A DNA stretch of 25,391 nt from MED-G116 sp038107835 (GTDB lineage: Bacteria; Pseudomonadota; Alphaproteobacteria; Puniceispirillales; Puniceispirillaceae), in the NCBI GenBank assembly GCA_038107835.1, contig JAYNHH010000033.1:1-25391 (forward strand), in the 5' to 3' direction. The position numbers and the translations under genes were made by a program. Below, one piece after another: positions 23,149-25,391 of this stretch; position 1 is the first letter of the stretch; the number at the start of each line of letters is the position of its first letter. The notes under the pieces are model-generated. The model did not search any database. It saw only the letters and a list, made by a program, of their open reading frames with translations, and was not told the origin of the DNA.

Positions 23149-24084
23149 TCACCGCCCCGCCTCGCCCTGCCGGGCGCGCTGCAGCGATGGCGCATCACCG
23201 AGATCATCGCCCGACCCGCCGTCAGTCTGATCAAATTCAATTCGATCCTCACCAGCCAGCGCGATAAAGCGTTTGCCCTTTGCCCGGCCGATCAGTGTCA
23301 GCCCCGCCTCACGCGCCAGCTCGACAGCCGCAGCCGTGAAGCCAGAGCGTGACACCAGCACGGGAATCTGCATCTGCACGGTTTTGATGACCATCTCGGT
23401 GGTCAACCGGCCGGTGGTGTAAAACACCTTGTTCTGCGGTGCCACCCTGTTGAGAAACATCCAGCCGGCGATTTTATCCACGGCGTTGTGCCGGCCTATA
23501 TCCTCCATATAGACAAGCGGGCGCGCCCCCTCGCACAGCACACAGCCGTGAATGGCCCCGGCGCTCAGATACAGGCTTGGTGCCGTGTTGATCGCCTTTG
23601 ACAGCGGAATGAGCCAGCTTGCGCAAAACCGGGCATCGGGATCCAGCCGGATATCGGCAAACCGTTCCATCATGTCGCCATAGGCGGTACCCTCGGCACA
23701 GCCGCTGGTTCTGATCTTGCGCTTCATCTTGGCTTCAAAATCAGTTTCACGCGCAGTGCGCACGATGACCACGCCCAGCTCCTCATCATGGTCGATGCCG
23801 GTGATTTCATCATCGGCGCGCAGCATGTTCTGGTTCAGAAAATAGCCAACCGCCAGTTCCGCCGGCCAGTCACCGATGGTCATCGAGGTGACAATCTCCT
23901 GTCGGTTGAGAAACAGGGTCACCGGCTTTTCCGTCACCACGGGCAAGGTGACGGGCGCCCCTGTCTGGTCAACGCCTGTTACAGGTGTCGACAGGCCGGG
24001 CGCATCAGGATCGGGCGCAATCAGAAAGCCGGACGCCGCCGATGATGCGTCTCGTCCGGGCCGGGATGTGGGTGCTTTGCTCAT
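23149..24084 (-). CDS. fdhD: Formate dehydrogenase accessory sulfurtransferase FdhD
   Basis: About 311 residues. FdhD passes sulfur from a cysteine desulfurase to the molybdenum of the bis-MGD cofactor, needed for active formate dehydrogenase. Family blocks are EKPVTLFLNRQEI near 52, AVGYFLNQNML near 78, VYMEDIGRHNAVDKIAGWM near 220, TTGRLTTEMVIKTVQMQIPV near 249, and SRSGFTAAAVELA. The reactive cysteine loop reads RTSGCAEGTAYG with Cys129; the second Cys of the E. coli CxxC is not there. I chose ATG at 24084 because the protein then begins MSKAP; no clear ribosome site precedes it and a GC-rich low-complexity stretch follows, so the start is the least certain part. mobA follows after one base. 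Confidence 0.92.
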   Translation of the reverse strand: MSKAPTSRPGRDASSAASGFLIAPDPDAPGLSTPVTGVDQTGAPVTLPVVTEKPVTLFLNRQEIVTSMTIGDWPAELAVGYFLNQNMLRADDEITGIDHDEELGVVIVRTARETDFEAKMKRKIRTSGCAEGTAYGDMMERFADIRLDPDARFCASWLIPLSKAINTAPSLYLSAGAIHGCVLCEGARPLVYMEDIGRHNAVDKIAGWMFLNRVAPQNKVFYTTGRLTTEMVIKTVQMQIPVLVSRSGFTAAAVELAREAGLTLIGRAKGKRFIALAGEDRIEFDQTDGGSGDDLGDAPSLQRARQGEAGR

Positions 24085-24126
24085 GTGTCTAAAATGGCCG
24101 AAAGCAGTCGCCCGTTGCAAGCTGTT

Positions 24127-24155
24127 TTGCCTTTCCGCCCTGAACAAGCTATGAT
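24127..24155 (+). promoter_or_regulatory. Sigma-70-type promoter of nadK
   Basis: TTGCCT (24127-24132) and TATGAT (24150-24155) are separated by exactly 17 bases and match consensus at 4 and 5 of 6 positions. Start would be near 24162, giving a leader of about 59 bases. The region also separates nadK from the divergent fdhD. Confidence 0.6.
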
Positions 24156-24181
24156 GCACCACAGTACGGGCTGCGGCCATA

Positions 24182-24203
24182 TCCAATCCGCGTCCAATCC
24201 GCG
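24182..24203. repeat. 11-bp tandem duplication in the nadK leader
   Basis: TCCAATCCGCG occurs twice in a row (24182-24192 and 24193-24203), between the promoter and the ribosome site (AGGG) of nadK. It is probably a recent slippage duplication; an effect on expression is possible but unsupported. Confidence 0.8.
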
Positions 24204-24220
24204 CCAGGCAGGGTTTCCCG

Positions 24221-24979
24221 ATGAAAATTCATTTTTCCGCCTCAAGCCATGAAGAAGCCACTCTCAGACTTGACACCCTGACCAGACTATATGGTCAGGC
24301 TGATATCGAGACTGCCGACTATATCGTCCCGCTGGGGGGCGATGGCCACATGCTGCATGTGCTGCATGACACGATGGATTATGGACTGCCGGTTTTTGGC
24401 ATGAATTGTGGACGGCTTGGCTTTCTGATGAATCACTATGCCAGCGCTGAGCTGCCTGAACGGCTCGCCGCGGCAGAAAGTGCACCGCTGCACCCGCTGC
24501 GGATGACAGCCATTGGCATGGATGGCGTCACCAGCGAGGCGCTGGCGATCAATGAGGTGTCACTGATCCGGCAGACGCATAACGCCGCCCATATCGGCAT
24601 CACGGTCGATGACAAGCGCCAGCTCGAACAGCTGGTCTGTGATGGTGTGCTGTTGGCGACACCGGCCGGTTCAACCGCCTATAATCTGTCGGCGCATGGG
24701 CCAATCATTCCCCTTGGTGCCGGGCTGATGGCGCTGACACCGATCTCACCCTTCCGGCCACGGCGGTGGCGGGGGGCGTTGCTGGGTGAGCATTCACATG
24801 TTGTCCTCGAAATTCTGGAGCCAGATTTCCGGCCAGTAAGTGTCAGCGCTGACAGCACCGAATTTCGCCAGGTCAAATCGGTCAGCATCATACAGGCGCG
24901 TGATATCACGCTCAATCTGCTCTATGACCCCGGATTTTCCCTTACTGACCGGGCAATTGCCGAACAATTCCTGACATGA
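24221..24979 (+). CDS. nadK: NAD kinase
   Basis: A 252-residue cytoplasmic kinase that makes NADP from NAD using ATP or polyphosphate (EC 2.7.1.23). The signature GGDG is at 39-42 in VPLGGDGHMLHVLH, with the catalytic Asp41. NCGRLGFLMN near 62-71, AINEVSLIR near 109 and TPAGSTAYNLSAHGPI near 146 are the conserved NAD-binding blocks. The length matches the short form common in Alphaproteobacteria. ATG at 24221 has AGGG eight bases before it and a promoter in front. It is divergent from fdhD. After its stop a 6-bp hairpin (24982-24999) has no T-run, so readthrough into the cupin gene is possible. Confidence 0.95.
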   Translation: MKIHFSASSHEEATLRLDTLTRLYGQADIETADYIVPLGGDGHMLHVLHDTMDYGLPVFGMNCGRLGFLMNHYASAELPERLAAAESAPLHPLRMTAIGMDGVTSEALAINEVSLIRQTHNAAHIGITVDDKRQLEQLVCDGVLLATPAGSTAYNLSAHGPIIPLGAGLMALTPISPFRPRRWRGALLGEHSHVVLEILEPDFRPVSVSADSTEFRQVKSVSIIQARDITLNLLYDPGFSLTDRAIAEQFLT

Positions 24980-24981
24980 GG

Positions 24982-24999
24982 CTTCACCATTTTGTGAAG
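24982..24999 (+). terminator. Small hairpin after nadK, weak terminator at most
   Basis: CTTCAC (24982-24987) pairs perfectly with GTGAAG (24994-24999) around a 6-base loop, three bases past the nadK stop. It is followed by AGGCGCAC and not T residues, so strong intrinsic termination is not expected. Confidence 0.25.
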
Positions 25000-25067
25000 A
25001 GGCGCACATCTGAATCCTCGCTATTCTGCAGGCCATTCACGAAAGATTCTCGAGTCAGGAGACTGAA

Positions 25068-25391
25068 ATGGCACTGCAGAGCGCCTTCAAACTGGACTAC
25101 CGGGCCGCCGCCGCCATTGCCGGTGCCGATGCGCCCTTCTTTACAGCGCCTGTCGATCGGGGCAGTCTGCAGGTGGAGCTGTACCGGCCGGTCAGGGTGG
25201 ATCTACAACAGCCGCATTCCCGTGATGAGTGCTATGTTGTCACCGAGGGCAGCGGAAAATTCGAGATGAGCGACGAGACGGTTCCCTTTGCCGAGGGTGA
25301 TTTTCTGTTCGTCGCCGCTGGCGTGCCGCACAGATTTACCGAGTTTGGCGACTCGATGACATGCTGGGTTATCTTCTATGGTCCAGAAGGC
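25068..25391 (+). CDS. Cupin domain protein, cut by the window end
   Basis: An open frame of 108 codons begins at ATG 25068 behind AGGAG (six-base spacing) and runs off the window without a stop. The protein starts MALQSAFKLDYRAAAAIAG. It contains both cupin motifs: PHSRDECYVVTEGSGKFEM near 49-67 (His49 and Glu53 as possible metal ligands) and GDFLFVAAGVPHRFTEF near 77-93 (His88 as a further ligand). Small single-domain cupins of this type usually have about 110-130 residues, so little is missing. Function is unknown. It lies 88 bases after nadK on the same strand. Confidence 0.8.
   Translation, partial: MALQSAFKLDYRAAAAIAGADAPFFTAPVDRGSLQVELYRPVRVDLQQPHSRDECYVVTEGSGKFEMSDETVPFAEGDFLFVAAGVPHRFTEFGDSMTCWVIFYGPEG

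Noticed and set aside
1..25391. CRISPR arrays, prophage, toxin-antitoxin or defence genes
   Set aside because: No regularly spaced repeats with unique spacers and no gene of these families were seen on either strand.

Overview
The window looks like a chromosomal segment of an alphaproteobacterium, probably marine or aquatic. The basis is gene content: a TRAP transporter joined to uronate genes, an Amt with a twin-His pore, a queA-tgt-queG block, kdsD (Gram-negative lipopolysaccharide), fdhD-mobA, and many ATGA overlaps. A SAR116/Rhodospirillales-type host would fit, but that is inference. No phage genes, integrase, intact IS element, CRISPR array or rRNA is visible.

Left block, 1-7707. It starts with a complete tRNA-Gly(UCC) and a gene-free strip holding two pairs of short direct repeats, possibly an IS-end scar. 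Then come an aldehyde dehydrogenase and an acetolactate-synthase-like ThDP enzyme (one minus-strand unit), a CPA2 antiporter with an NAD-binding TrkA-N domain (plus), and a membrane-anchored FMN/3Fe-4S glutamate-synthase-like protein (minus). In hand-counted 60-base lines this block is about 45-53% G+C. Lines counted to the right of about 7.9 kb were about 58-82%. The block may therefore have a different history; its right limit falls near 7708-7942.

Middle block, 7943-15718, all minus. Transcription order is uxuB, uxuA, kdgK, a 466-base regulatory-looking gap, dctP, an intrinsic terminator, dctQ, dctM, then an Asp/Glu-racemase-family gene. The logic is uptake of a uronate or related sugar acid, reduction of fructuronate to mannonate, dehydration to 2-keto-3-deoxygluconate, and phosphorylation to KDPG. 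Uronate isomerase and KDPG aldolase are not in the window. The terminator between dctP and dctQ should give more binding protein than membrane subunits.

Right block, 15719-25391. A divergent spacer carries a sigma-70-type promoter for uxuB, a sigma-54-type promoter for the ammonium transporter gene, and a strong dyad between them. The amt gene ends at a clear terminator and faces a five-gene minus operon: kdsD, queA, tgt, queG, GST. Next is fdhD-mobA (minus), which serves molybdenum-cofactor enzymes such as formate dehydrogenase. Divergent from it is nadK (plus) with a good promoter. A cupin gene runs off the right edge.

No wholly new system is evident. The best leads are the tRNA-flanked low-G+C ThDP/ALDH/antiporter/GltS-like module with its dyads, the control elements of the uronate-TRAP locus, and the uxuB-amt divergent control region.
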